Below, in pieces: positions 43,797 to 53,338 of a DNA stretch of 64,000 bases. Below the pieces are notes generated by a model. That model saw only the letters and a program-made list of their open reading frames with translations, did not search any database and was not told where the DNA came from. Each line of letters starts with the position of its first letter. Position 1 is the stretch's first letter. The DNA comes from Gracilaria domingensis. Its lineage: Eukaryota; Rhodophyta; Florideophyceae; Gracilariales; Gracilariaceae. The DNA lies in the NCBI GenBank assembly GCA_022539475.1, contig VCMS01000043.1:62001-126000 (forward strand), given 5' to 3'. A program made the translations under genes and the position numbers.

Positions 43797-45498
43797 CTAG
43801 TACAGATGTGTTGGCTCATCCTCTTCTATCTTTTTCGTTGGTGTCAAAGGACGCGGTGGAAGGGAGCTAGATGTGGATGGCTCCGACGCAAGAAGTCGTT
43901 TCAATTGCTTGTAATCTTCGTCAGGAATGGTGTACGGCGAATGAGTCGCAGATGGGAATGTTCGTTCCTTAACTTGCGTACAGTAGTCACGAATGGCCTT
44001 GTCGATCTCGTGCCCAACATCTGCAAAAGCACGAGAGAATTTCGGGGCGGCCTGAGCGTGGTGAGGGTGAGATAGAACACCGAGCATGTCATGATAGACC
44101 GGAACCTGGCCTCCACGTTGGACTTCGCTACCAATGCCTGTGATTGGTATGTTGACTGCATCTGAAACAAGGGCAGCGACGAGCTCTGGAACGCATTTTA
44201 GAACAATTGCGAAAGCTCCTGCTTCCTCTACTGCTCGGGCGTCTCTTATGATGTCTATAGCAGTCTGTGCTGTACGCCTTATTTCTTGAAAAGCCCCTTC
44301 TCGACTGATAGCTTGAGGCAACAGGCCATCGTGTCCCATAACGTCATTTCCTGCGTCGACTGTAGTGAAATTGAATCCGGAACTCCGGTCTCGCTCGTGC
44401 TGCTGATCGCAGGTGTGCCGGTATGCCGGAATGGTGCCCCAGATAGTGAGGATAGTATAGACCTTGGTGGGAGAATGTTTAATTGTTGGCCTGGTTGTGG
44501 GCACATTAGGTGTCCACGTGGTGGATTTGACCGCTTTCGCGGATTGCCCCTTGAGCCGACGGGGCACGGTACACGTGTGAGGCTATGGCCGGATATGTAC
44601 CGGGATATTTGTTAGACTAGATACTGTAGTGATCCCTACATAAGGGCCGGCCGGCTGGCCACCCTTCTGGGAAGTAAAGACAACCGAGTGTTCGGCTCTA
44701 AGTCTATCGCCCGCACGCGACCGCGACTCTTCGGAGAGCGTCCGTGTCGAATACGGCAGCACTTATCCACCTCGCGTCTTTGAGGAGCCACCGTTTACAT
44801 ACGGACACTCTCTTTTACTTTTTGTCTCGTTATTTTCTTCTTTTCTCCCGTTCTTACGGCTGTGTTCCTTCCTGTTATCAGGTTATTCTTTCCTTTCTTT
44901 TGTTTCTTCTTTGTTCTTTCCCTTGTTTTGCGGGGTCTGTGTCCGTATACACGGCCTTTTCTTTTGTTTGCCTCTTTATTTGCTCGCCCCGCTGGCCCGG
45001 ATCTTCCACTTCTGTGGCTGGTCTTCCCCCCTCAACCTCCGTCTTGTAAGTCAGGAACGGGTCGCCCGGAGTTACGCCCGGCACGTGTCGACCCCATCGG
45101 AGGGCTCTTCTGCTGCGCTACCTTTCACAGAGAGCAAGGCTGAACTCCTTGAGTGCTTCCGCGTATGCGGCAGATTTTTGTCCGTTCCCATCACGGTTTT
45201 GCACCACATCGACGACTCTTTCAATGGCCGGTCCTCGATTGATACCGCATTCCAGTTTAACTGCATCTGCTGCGGAAGCCTTGAAAAGGCGAATGGCACT
45301 CTCAATTGCGACTGTAGGTAAAGTCTTGTAGGATGCAAAAGGAAAGTGGGCCAAAAAGAGTGCTTTATTGACAGCTCGACGGGCGGCGGAGAAGTGATGA
45401 ATCATATGGTCAATGGTGAGTGATTGGGTGGTGCGATGTCTCAGAACTACCGTTTCTAGCAAATCATCCACCAGCACCACATCTACATTCCCGAACAT
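43797..45498 (-). pseudogene. panB: Ketopantoate hydroxymethyltransferase, split and decayed
   Basis: The enzyme adds a hydroxymethyl group to ketoisovalerate in pantothenate synthesis. The N-terminal part (45498 to about 45200): DVVLVDDLLETVVLRHRTTQ and HFPFASYKT, DAVKLECG. The C-terminal part (about 44340 to 43797): VMGHDGLLPQAIS, VLKCVPELVAALVSD, IPITGIGSEVQRGGQVPVYH and DMLG. About 800 bases of unrelated sequence separate them. Active-site positions are damaged: the family D in (V/L)xDLPFxSY is His (LAHFPFASY), and the catalytic Glu of VLECVP is Lys (VLKCVP); the KLE(G/C)G Glu remains. The first ~40 residues are missing. Dead copy. The long C-terminal tail (PSTSSSLPPRPLTPTKKIEE) is typical of eukaryotic forms. 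Confidence 0.82.
44360..45190. other. Unidentified insertion or intron within the panB remnant
   Basis: Separates the two panB halves. It contains TGTAGTGATCCCTACATAAGG near 44625 and a long pyrimidine-rich stretch (44800-45050). It could be a solo LTR or another insertion, or a long intron. I found no flanking duplication. Confidence 0.35.
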
Positions 45499-46120
45499 TT
45501 TTTTAGTTTCTCGCTATTACTAATGGCCATATATGTGGTTGTAGAGACAAGTTTGAACTCAAAGACAGAGAAGGTCAGTAGCTGGTAAGTAGGTTAAGAT
45601 GTATAAACTAAGAGGGGATATCCGTACTCATTGTGACTTAGACAGCCACATGCATTATGAAATTTTGTGGAAAGTGTTTTGTTTCCGCAGTAACACTCGT
45701 GTGTAGTAACATAGCCAGGAATATAAAGAGGGCTGTCGTGTGGTACATTTGGATTGGTCGTTTGCAGTAATTGCGTTCTCGACTGGCGACTTGAGATCCG
45801 TTTGAGGCCCTTTCTTAACAAGCGTTAGTAGGATGCGGTGGAGAAACATTGTCGCTGTCATTTTCTGGTGTTGTGTTCAGAACGATTGAAAAAAGAATGC
45901 GGAATGCGTTGATGGCAATAAAAAATTGGTTTAGAAAGTATATGGACGATGGACACAAAGGTAGTAAGTGGTAGAAAGAAAGAGTAATTTTACGTTTTGC
46001 TGAAACTTGCGTTCTATTGCAAAGGTTGGGGGCCCCAACTTTCAGCCCATTGAGTATAGACGCGTAAAGTTTTTGTTTGTCGTCACTGGGCGCCGCAAAG
46101 GGAGTTCATGCGTCTATACT
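45499..46120. other. Intergenic, with palindromes at the Harbinger insertion site
   Basis: No gene. AGTATAGACGC (46053-46063) and GCGTCTATACT (46110-46120) are perfect 11-bp inverted arms, the right one touching the first base of the element. GGTTGGGGGCCCCAACT near 46024-46040 is another near-palindrome. Confidence 0.55.
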
Positions 46121-46315
46121 GGGTGCAACCGGAAATTGCTACTTTCCTAAAGGTGACTGAGGAACTATCTGCCACGCTGGCGAGACAGAACCAGAGTAGT
46201 TACACACTTTTGTCTGTAACCATGGCGTGTTTATTGCAAGCGATGCATAAGACGCGAGTAGTCTTGGAGTGGCCACCGCTTTCACAGGACGCAACTGCCG
46301 TTTCGGTTTCGAGCG

Positions 46316-47368
46316 ATGCAGCGCATGAGCAAAAAGCGCAGGCTGAATTATAAACTTCAACACGATAGAGCGTTTCTAAAGAGCATGAACCGTCAAATGC
46401 TGCGTATTGAGAACCTGGTTAACGTCGGGGAGGAGGAGGAGTACTTATTAGCAGAAGAGGACGACGACAATTGGGGTGACTTTGACGAGACCCAGCCACC
46501 AGAAACGCAGGTCCCGGAATGTTTGGAACACGAACGACAGCAACGCAACGATCTGCTTCCACACAAACAACAGCCCGTATCGGCACAGCAACCGACTCAG
46601 CAAAACTCTCAAGTGCAGCCAGCGCAAGATGTAGACACCGTAGAACCAGCTAAAACCAGTAAGAAGAAAAAGAAGAAAGGCTGCAGAGGCAGGACAATCA
46701 ACACGTGGAACTACACCGTGCACGATGTTAATGTACTTCTAGACATCATTGAGGAACACGAACCAACAGGTATGAATGGATGGGCATTGGTCTATCGCGA
46801 CTACAACCGGTACGCACAGGATAATGACAGACCACGAAGACGTTCCGTCGCACTGAAGAAGAAGTATGACAAGCTGCTATACTACCAAAAACGAACGGGT
46901 GATCCCACATGTCCTGAGTACGTTCGCCGAGCTAAGAATATCCAAAAGGAGATACTGTCCAAAATGGTATCTCTAAGCTACAACTCCAATCTCGAAGATC
47001 ACATTGGGCTAAGCGCCAAAGAAAATGAATCTGTAGCAGGCCCTTCCGGGCAGCAGAATCAAGCGGGTAGTCGGAACAATAATGTTAGTCAGAACCAGCA
47101 AAAGCGGATGGTGAGTAGACCATACATTACACCTGCCAAGCGACGGGAGACGGAGCTCCAGGACACTATGAAGGATTTGGGAAGGAGTTTGCGAGACTTT
47201 CAGGACGCCCAGACTAGTCGGATGAGGCAACAGATGGCGGCAGCGGATAGAGACATGGAGTCGTTGGTGAAGGAAGTCGTGGAGCGCAGCCGCCAAAGCA
47301 TCCAAGCGATGGTTGCTTCAACGATTGAGGACACGATCACACGCGTGCTCGACAAATCAAGGAACTGA
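46316..47368 (+). CDS. Myb/SANT-like (DUF6818-type) DNA-binding protein of the transposon
   Basis: 350 residues from the ATG at 46316 (MQRMSKKRRLNYKLQHDRAF), intact. An acidic and Gln-rich N terminus, a Lys run (KTSKKKKKKG), then the domain at about residues 127-210: WNYTVHDVNVLLDIIEEHEP, GWALVYRDYNRYA, RRRSVALKKKYDKLLYYQKR, TGDPTCPEYVRRAKNIQKEI. The repeated Trp and Leu positions and the KKKYDKL / TGDPxCPxxVRRAK pattern match the DUF6818 Myb-like family found in mobile elements of fungi, oomycetes and algae. A coiled-coil C terminus follows (KDLGRSLRDFQDAQTSRMRQ). In Harbinger elements the Myb-like partner binds the element ends and brings the transposase into the nucleus; I infer the same here. 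Confidence 0.85.
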   Translation: MQRMSKKRRLNYKLQHDRAFLKSMNRQMLRIENLVNVGEEEEYLLAEEDDDNWGDFDETQPPETQVPECLEHERQQRNDLLPHKQQPVSAQQPTQQNSQVQPAQDVDTVEPAKTSKKKKKKGCRGRTINTWNYTVHDVNVLLDIIEEHEPTGMNGWALVYRDYNRYAQDNDRPRRRSVALKKKYDKLLYYQKRTGDPTCPEYVRRAKNIQKEILSKMVSLSYNSNLEDHIGLSAKENESVAGPSGQQNQAGSRNNNVSQNQQKRMVSRPYITPAKRRETELQDTMKDLGRSLRDFQDAQTSRMRQQMAAADRDMESLVKEVVERSRQSIQAMVASTIEDTITRVLDKSRN

Positions 47369-47373
47369 GTCAT

Positions 47374-47637
47374 TCATCGCGTTCGCCGTCCCGCCCGTGT
47401 TGTATCGCCGGTGAGCGACAGCAGCACGTCGTACTTGCCGTCGATGTCGACGCCGGTGTTGTGATGGATCTGCGTGAACGTGAAGGCTTGCTGCTCGGCG
47501 CGCAGAACGTTGTGCACGCGCGCCAGCTGCAGGCCGACGGGCAGGTCCTCCGTCATGGCTGCGCGTGGGGGGTCGGTTTGGTTGCTGCGGTTGGGCGCAC
47601 CAGGCACTTGATACGCCTGGTCAGTGGCGGTGGGCAT
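47374..47637 (-). pseudogene. TFIIE-beta fragment captured inside the transposon
   Basis: The minus-strand frame contains MTEDLPVGLQLARVHNVLRA and EQQAFTFTQIHHNTGVDIDG, then KYDVLLSLTGD. This follows the plant-type TFIIE-beta winged helix (VGxQxxRVxxxLxxxxQAxTxxQIxxxxxVDIxxxxxVxxSL). The fragment ends after about 45 recognisable residues, six bases from the stop codon of the Myb-like gene, and its own upstream part is GC-rich with no clear match. TFIIE helps recruit TFIIH to the RNA polymerase II preinitiation complex; this piece cannot function alone. The match is by memory and moderate. Confidence 0.55.
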
Positions 47638-48459
47638 CGTTCACCGTGCCGTGGGCGCAGCACTTTTCGAAGGCGGGACGAGTGCATTCTGTGACAAAGC
47701 ACTGCCACGTATGGCGATGTGTAGCGCGCGTGCGATGGCGGAAAGGCGCGTACCTTTTGGCAGCTGCACGGCTGGTGCCAAGTCAGCTTCGTTGCGCACG
47801 CTGCTCTGCGGTCCTAGCGACGCTACGCGCCGCCCCCCGCCCTTCCTCGCGCGCGTCTTTCCCGCGTCATATGCTACGGGCGCTGCTGCGTAAACACTCG
47901 TCCGACGCTGTTGATCGCACGCGCCGGCGGGAAGCACGCCCGAAATGCAACAACACGCAAAGCACTACCTGTTGTCGCCGCAAACGCCCACACGAGCTCG
48001 CACTGCTGCGGCTGCGGCGCGCTCGGCGAAGAGGCCGAAAACGCCGCCCACGCCGGAGACGGGCGGTTCGGTGGGTGGCGCTGCTAATCGACGCGTGACC
48101 ACAGAGTTACCCATCTCCCTCGCGCGCGCTCCCGCCGGACGCAGCAGCCGTCCACTGCGGGCGCGGCCGGCTCGCCGTGCAGGTAGTCGCTAACGCAAAA
48201 CCCGCACGCGTCGCCCACCTCCTCGCCGCCTCCGCCGCCCGCGCATCATCGCTGGGGCACCCCGCGCGCCGCCTGGCTCTCGCAACCATGAGATGAGCAA
48301 CATCGGACAACATTGTGACGCGCAAGTTTGTCCAATGTGCGCCGGCGCTGCGCGCTGTGTGCGACGCCGCTGCATGCGGCCGCAATGCACGCGCGGCGTT
48401 GAAGTAGCAGCTGCTGAGCGCCACGCTGTGGGCGAGATGGATTGTGAGCGACGGTTATT
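47638..48459. other. GC-rich cargo block of the transposon
   Basis: Strikingly GC-rich compared with the transposon genes on both sides, resembling the GC-rich region around 58.2-60 kb. No further protein is recognised. A minus-strand stretch near 48190-48240 reads ACGFCVSDYLHGEP and then CC, loosely like a Cys-rich zinc site. Presumably the promoter and upstream part of the captured gene. Confidence 0.45.
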
Positions 48460-49668
48460 TTATTGCGTTGGAGCTTTACTATACACGGACGCTATTTGGT
48501 TCAGACCAGCTACCCGCGTTCTGTAGTTGACCAGATGACAGGCAACGCTCAGCAGCCGTCCGCGCTTGTAATAGTCACCGGGAAGGGTCCTGGTCAGGCG
48601 ACGGAAAGGTGCTTTGAGGCCTCGTACACCCCATTCGGCACTTTGCCTCTCACTCGGATACATTCGCTGCAGCAGAAGCTCAACAGCAACACAGCCGTCG
48701 GACACTGGCAGATTCTTCCACTCGTTTACTTTGCGAGCTCGTACGACCTTTCCGGTTCTTCTGTCGTTCACAAATGCGCTGTCTCCGAGAACAGCGTATC
48801 CCGGTGGTGTGTTGCTGTCCAATGCCAGTGAAGGCCAGTACAGCCCGGAAATGTAAGCTAGCCGACTATCGTGCCAGCTGCCCGGGAAGTTGAGCGCTGC
48901 GTGAATGATTTCTCCACGAAAGTTCCAAACAAGCAGATTGGTGGCTTCGACGCGTTGCGTCATTGCATTGTAGAAGGCGTTCTGCGTGTCGGGGTCCACG
49001 AAGTCCGGAACGCGCAATCTGGCTCCGTCGCTGATGGCAAATACACCCCGTAATGCGTAAACAAACAATCTATTCTTCCTTAGAAGCTCACAGGACTCTT
49101 GCATCTCAAATGCTGTCGGCCATTTTATACGAAAGGGAGTATGCTTTTCGTCGGTAACGAGTTCAGACATGACTTCCATACCGTATTCCAATCACTCTGC
49201 CACAGAAGACGGCGTAATTCCGAACACGGGACATAAACTGTACTCCACATCTCCGCTTTTTAAGTACCATAATACCATCCCGAGAAGGTCTTCAGTTTCT
49301 AGCAGCGGTTTACGACATCGCCTCGAATGCGAACGTCGAAACGGGGAGCCATTTCTAATATGTTTTCTTTTCTCTGAGAACCAAGGTATCAAATCACGGA
49401 GAAGCAAAGAGCGCGGAAAGCTTGTCGCTACAAGAAACTCGGCGTTTGAGCCACAACGGAATAAGTGTCGCCAAGGTGTGGTGTGAAATTGAGGTCTGAG
49501 CAATCCAATTCGATGGAACTTAACGGGCTTTGCATACCGTTTGAACTCCCTTTTGTGCCTCTGTTGTTGATGTTTACGTATGAGTGACAAACAGAACAGT
49601 TGTAGAATGAAGATAATAGATGGAATCGGGACAACAAAGGCTAGTTGAATGCTTGGATCGGAAGCCAT
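48460..49668 (-). CDS. Harbinger-type DDE_4 transposase with one in-frame TGA
   Basis: From the ATG at 49668 (MASDPSIQLAFVVPIPSIIF) one frame of about 402 codons runs to 48460, interrupted only by a TGA at 49192-49194 (FGITPSSVAE, stop, LEYGMEVM). An N-terminal hydrophobic helix, then LLGMVLWYLKSGDVEYSLCP (family region before the core), FAISDGARLRVPDF (first Asp), LNFPGSWHDSRLAYI, YAVLGDSAFVND (second Asp), SAEWGVRGLKAPFRRL (Glu). The triad is intact. The single stop is one transition from CGA. Convergent with the Myb-like gene. The only visible defect is this stop, so the element is young. Confidence 0.85.
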
Positions 49669-49806
49669 GAAGTAGGGGCTCTTGGATGTACTTGCGAAGT
49701 GAGGATGGTGCTTGTTTGTCTGTGTGGCTGGGATGGTTTACAAATAAACATGTATCTTGCGCGACAATGTACGCGCCAGTTACGTGAAATTTTCACTGGT
49801 GTCACG

Positions 49807-49856
49807 TTTGGGATGCTGAACCCCCGGGGTTCGCTTACCCCGACCAGCATCCCAAA
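49807..49856. repeat. Subterminal hairpin
   Basis: TTTGGGATGCTG (49807-49818) and CAGCATCCCAAA (49845-49856) are perfect 12-bp inverted arms; the inner part also pairs (CCCCGGGG-like). Near the right end of the Harbinger-type transposon. Confidence 0.8.
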
Positions 49857-49985
49857 TTTCGGCAACAAGATGGTGTACTTGTCCATCACTTATTTGCCAG
49901 AAGCGGTCACGTTTAGAAGTTTGGAAATTTTCGGTTGCACCCACTGACTTCGCGATGGCTGGTGTTTATTGGACCCAGCATGCCC

Positions 49986-50200
49986 TTATCGTAAGTCTGT
50001 AGTGGCCTGAGTGAACTCTTGATATGCATGTTTGGCTAAAACATGTGACGGTTTTCTGCTTTTGTCCAAATTTGTTACAAACCGCGACAGAGGCCTGTGA
50101 CTGACAAAGTTTTTGACTCCGGGGGTGTGACGGAGGGGAGAAGCAATAAATTTATTCAAGTTGTGCTTCACTGCCTCCAACCACGACAATGCCCACCACA
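49986..50200 (-). repeat. Dispersed repeat, copy B
   Basis: Inverted relative of 39757-39965; see that entry. Overlaps the first bases of the DUF1963-like gene. Confidence 0.45.
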
Positions 50201-51058
50201 TTCAGAACATCTTTCGACCTGTCGCGCCATTTCCCGCAAATACGAAAGAAAACGGCTGTTTTTCTGCACCCACGGCACACCACTGACATCCTTCCTGCAC
50301 ATGTCTCGAAGTTGGGCGGTCATTTTTTCTGGCCAGCAATCGAACCATGGCCCGTATGTCCGCTCGATGAGCACCCCATGGTTCCTGTTCTGCAATTAAG
50401 CAGCGAAGACGTTCCATAGCTCAGTTTCCCATCTGGCAAGAATCTGTTCCAGCTACTCTGGTGTCCTGATCAGTACCATGAGCAGACAAATTACGGCCCA
50501 TACCCTAGATGTGTTTGGCGTTACGTGGCTGAGGAAGACCACACGCGGCTTTTGCAACCGCATCAAGTGCCTCGCGCATCCTCATCAGCTGACGAATTTG
50601 CGATTCCGAGAGCTTGTAGCGTACATCCCGAACGCTTTGAAGAATACCCTGATGTTTGTGAGGTTATGAGGGTATCGGACACTCTTCCTGAACGAGTAGA
50701 GAACTGGGTTGCGGATAATGCTGCACATGACTTGGCCGAGCTCAGTATTTCGTCAGATGACAACCTGTATTCTGACTGCTGGGGCGCTTCTCCAAACACC
50801 AAGGTCGGAGGATGGGTATATTGGATGCATGACATTCATACTTTTACATGTGTTGATTGCGGTGGAAGTATGGAACATCTTCTTTCTATTTCTTCAGGTG
50901 AATATGGAGGTGGAAAGCAGTCTAGATGGTATCCGATTGACGAAGAAGTACAAGAGGCTCGTGATGGTCCCGATTTCACTTTGGGTGACTCTGAATCGTT
51001 TGTTATTTTCATCTGTAGGCAGTGTGAGTATCTACCTATCAGAGGCAGAGTAGCTTAA
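50189..51058 (+). CDS. DUF1963/YwqG-like protein with one in-frame TAG
   Basis: From the ATG at 50189 (MPTTFRTSFDLSRHFPQIRK) a single frame of 289 codons ends at 51058, cut once by a TAG at 50417-50419. Family blocks lie on both sides of it: SKLGGHFFWPAIEPWPVCP and PVLQLSSEDVP before; FPSGKNLFQLLWCPDQYHE right after; then KVGGWVYWMHDIHTFTCVDC, a Cys pair, and LGDSESFVIFICRQCEY at the end, as in YwqG-type proteins. Because homology runs through the stop, the TAG replaces a sense codon. Function of the family is poorly known. Either a recent pseudogene or a read-through gene. Confidence 0.7.
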
Positions 51059-52242
51059 GGTATCTGATTATAGCAAAAGCTTGCCGCTACAACACATGAT
51101 CTTTGTTGGGGCACCAACAGTCATCCAGCATATCATAACGTGCTTGTTGATGAATCGGCGTACTGGCATTCGTTTTGAAGCATGACGTTTGACCATACGC
51201 TCTTTCTTTCTTCACACACTTCCGAGGTGATGAGTACATGCGCCGATTCATCTCCTGGCTATCCTTTGCCCCAGCAAAAACTTAGGCCTACAATTTGGGC
51301 CTAAAGTGTTTTGATGGAAACCCAGACTACATGGTCTAAGAATTGTACGTTCTACGAACATTTCTTTGTTTCCTTTTCCAAGGAATTTTCGTTCTCCCTC
51401 GGCCTGTGTACATACTGATACATTACATTACGGAAATTGCCCACACTCCATGCTTGAGATGGTGCCCATGGATCCGGTCGCAAGCACGGACGACTTTGGC
51501 GATGTCACTCGTGTGGCCTGTGAGCGCCGCATCATGTGCACATACCGTCCGTAAGTCCCACAAGCAAATAGAGATTCCAACAGCCCACAATGACTAGATC
51601 TTTGCGTGGGCCTAATGCGACGTCGGTCATTTAGCCCGAGACCTTTGAGATGACACGAGATATGAGTGCTCCACGCTTCTGCTTTCATTCTGTTCATATA
51701 ATATGTGGATCCTGTGCTCTCCCGTTGATGGCAGGCCAGTTGCCCGTCATCATTCACCAGCGCAACGAAGTAACCTCTTCGAATTGACGTTTGTCACGTT
51801 TTCGAAACATGAATAAACAGACGTCTCTCTCTCTCCCAATATCTCGATATTCTACGCCACGAATGCTAATGACCTTGCAGTAACATCCTCTCATGGGGTT
51901 AGCAGCTTCTGTGATAAACTGCGAGCCTAATCTTGGCCCTTAAACTCAAAAGTAGCGGATCATACAAGGAAATATCTACCGGTTCCTCAGCCATTCGTGT
52001 AGAGCTTCCTATTTTCCTTGGGAGTTAAGGAGGTCTTTGTTCTAAAGCAACCAGTTATTTCGCGTATTCACAATTCCAGAGCTTCGACTACTCATATAGA
52101 GGATAACTCAACGGTAGAAAAACAAGAAAATGCTTTATAGTATATTCTGCAGAGAATCCAGGCGCAGTTGAGAATAAACTCTGCCGAATGTACCAACGGT
52201 ACACGAAAGAGAGAGAGAGAGAGAGAAAGAAAGAACCAGGGC
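51059..52242. other. Intergenic, no recognisable gene
   Basis: No frame with family resemblance on either strand. It contains the (GA)n microsatellite at 52204-52229, just downstream of the thioesterase stop codon. Confidence 0.5.
52204..52229 (+). repeat. (GA)n microsatellite
   Basis: GAAAGAGAGAGAGAGAGAGA followed by GAAAGAAAGAA. In the 3' flank of the thioesterase gene. Confidence 0.9.
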
Positions 52243-53338
52243 TTAATTCGAGTCCCAGGAAAGAATGTTTTCCGAATCCGACAATGACAGAACGCGATGC
52301 AGATCGTCATCATGTGCAGTATCCCATGCTTGCACTCCCACTAGAATTTCTTCCGAATCATGAGCAGTGAGGTAAAATACGCCGCAGTGACTCGGTTGCA
52401 GACTGAAACGGTTGCTTTCTTGATCTATGAAAGAGCGAACAAGAACAATGACAACTTGGCGCGTGCATGCAATTACCATTGCGTTTACGTGCAACAGTGA
52501 GCGTCTTTGTACTGCAGAAAGAAAAGTTACGCTTCGTAGTGCTCTTGTTTGCATAGGTTTTCCTTGCATTCGGGAGGCACAGCTCATCGCCGCGTTTTCA
52601 AAAGTTTCGAGAATGTCTCCTCCGAAAACAACTCCTCCATGGTTTTCGTTGCGAGGAAGGAAATGTTTTCGGATTGTGATTTCTGTCTCCTTCACATCCA
52701 AGGTACGGTTAAATGAAATTGACTTCAGCACCTCCAGGAATTTGAACTGTTTTTCAGGTATTGAGCTTTCCCGAAGATGCCTTCTCTTTGCTGCGAATGA
52801 GGCGGACAGGCCGGGTTCGACGGTTTGCTGTTGCAGCAAAAGCTTAATATGTGATACTTCGAATCGGTTTGCTGAATAATCAGTCGACGTATTCGGAAGC
52901 GCTCGTGAACGTTTTGATGCTGGATCAATGGCCACAAAAGTTGCATACCCTCTGAAACGATGCCAAATACAAACATCAGGATCTTACTGTTAGCATCGCG
53001 ATATCACAAATTCGAAATCTTGTCGGAGCGTCATACCTTGCTAGGAGCTGCGGTTGCGTTTTCGAGAAAGGAGGCTCATATGTTGTGGCTTGAAAGCGAA
53101 GAAACATGCTGGACTTGCCTGTTGAAGCCACTTGACAGACGACGGCGACGATCTGGCCGTGTTTGAGAGGGGTGTAGAGGATGAGCTCGTCAAAACACCC
53201 GGTAACAACAGCACCGCCGGAATAGAGCGCAGAGCACCTGCCGCAAACGATATCCAACAAAGACAAAAGTGGGGCTGAAGTGGCAGGCTGCCCATAACGA
53301 GATGGGTCGCCAATGACGTCAATAAGGTCTGCGATCAT
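52243..53338 (-). CDS. Acyl-CoA thioesterase, double hotdog (ACOT9-like), one intron
   Basis: Hydrolyses acyl-CoA to free fatty acid and CoA. Exon 1 is 53338-53037, exon 2 52951-52243, giving 336 residues. The 85-nt intron (52952-53036) begins GTATGA, has GATGCTAACAG as branch site, and ends TTTCAG; splicing gives QPQLLAR-GYATFVAIDPAS in frame. Hotdog 1: LLSLLDIVCGRCSALYSGG, TGCFDELILYTPLKHGQ. Hotdog 2: FLPRNENHGGVVFGGDILET (the N..FGG active-site loop and helix) and VTFLSAVQRRSLLHVNAMVI. The C-terminal tail is acidic (HDDDLHRVLSLSDSE). Start: the ATG at 53338 (MIADLIDVIGDPSRY); no clear targeting peptide, though ACOT9 in animals is mitochondrial. Divergent from the glucokinase, 715 bases away. 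Looks intact. Confidence 0.82.

Larger units (their letters stand above)
46121..49942. mobile_element. Complete Harbinger-type transposon with captured host DNA
   Basis: Length 3822 bp. The left end GGGTGCAACCGGAAATT (46121-46137) and the inverted right end GGGTGCAACCGAAAATT (49942-49926) match at 16 of 17, with weaker similarity out to about 37 bp. ACT occurs directly before the left end (46118-46120) and directly after the right end (49943-49945), a 3-bp target duplication as expected for Harbinger. Two inward genes: a Myb/SANT-like protein on the plus strand (46316-47368) and a DDE_4 transposase on the minus strand (49668-48460). The GC-rich block between their stop codons (47369-48459) is unlike the rest of the element and contains a TFIIE-beta fragment, so it is cargo. 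A hairpin lies near the right end (49807-49856). Confidence 0.85.

Noticed and set aside
47565-48424. Several GC-rich frames as real genes
   Set aside because: Long frames are expected by chance in GC-rich DNA on all frames; only the TFIIE-beta-like stretch has a recognisable pattern.
4726-50419. A changed nuclear genetic code in which a stop codon is read as sense
   Set aside because: Intact genes here end with all three stops (thioesterase TAA, glucokinase and ABCG TAG, DHH-CBS TGA), and the interrupting codons are of all three kinds.
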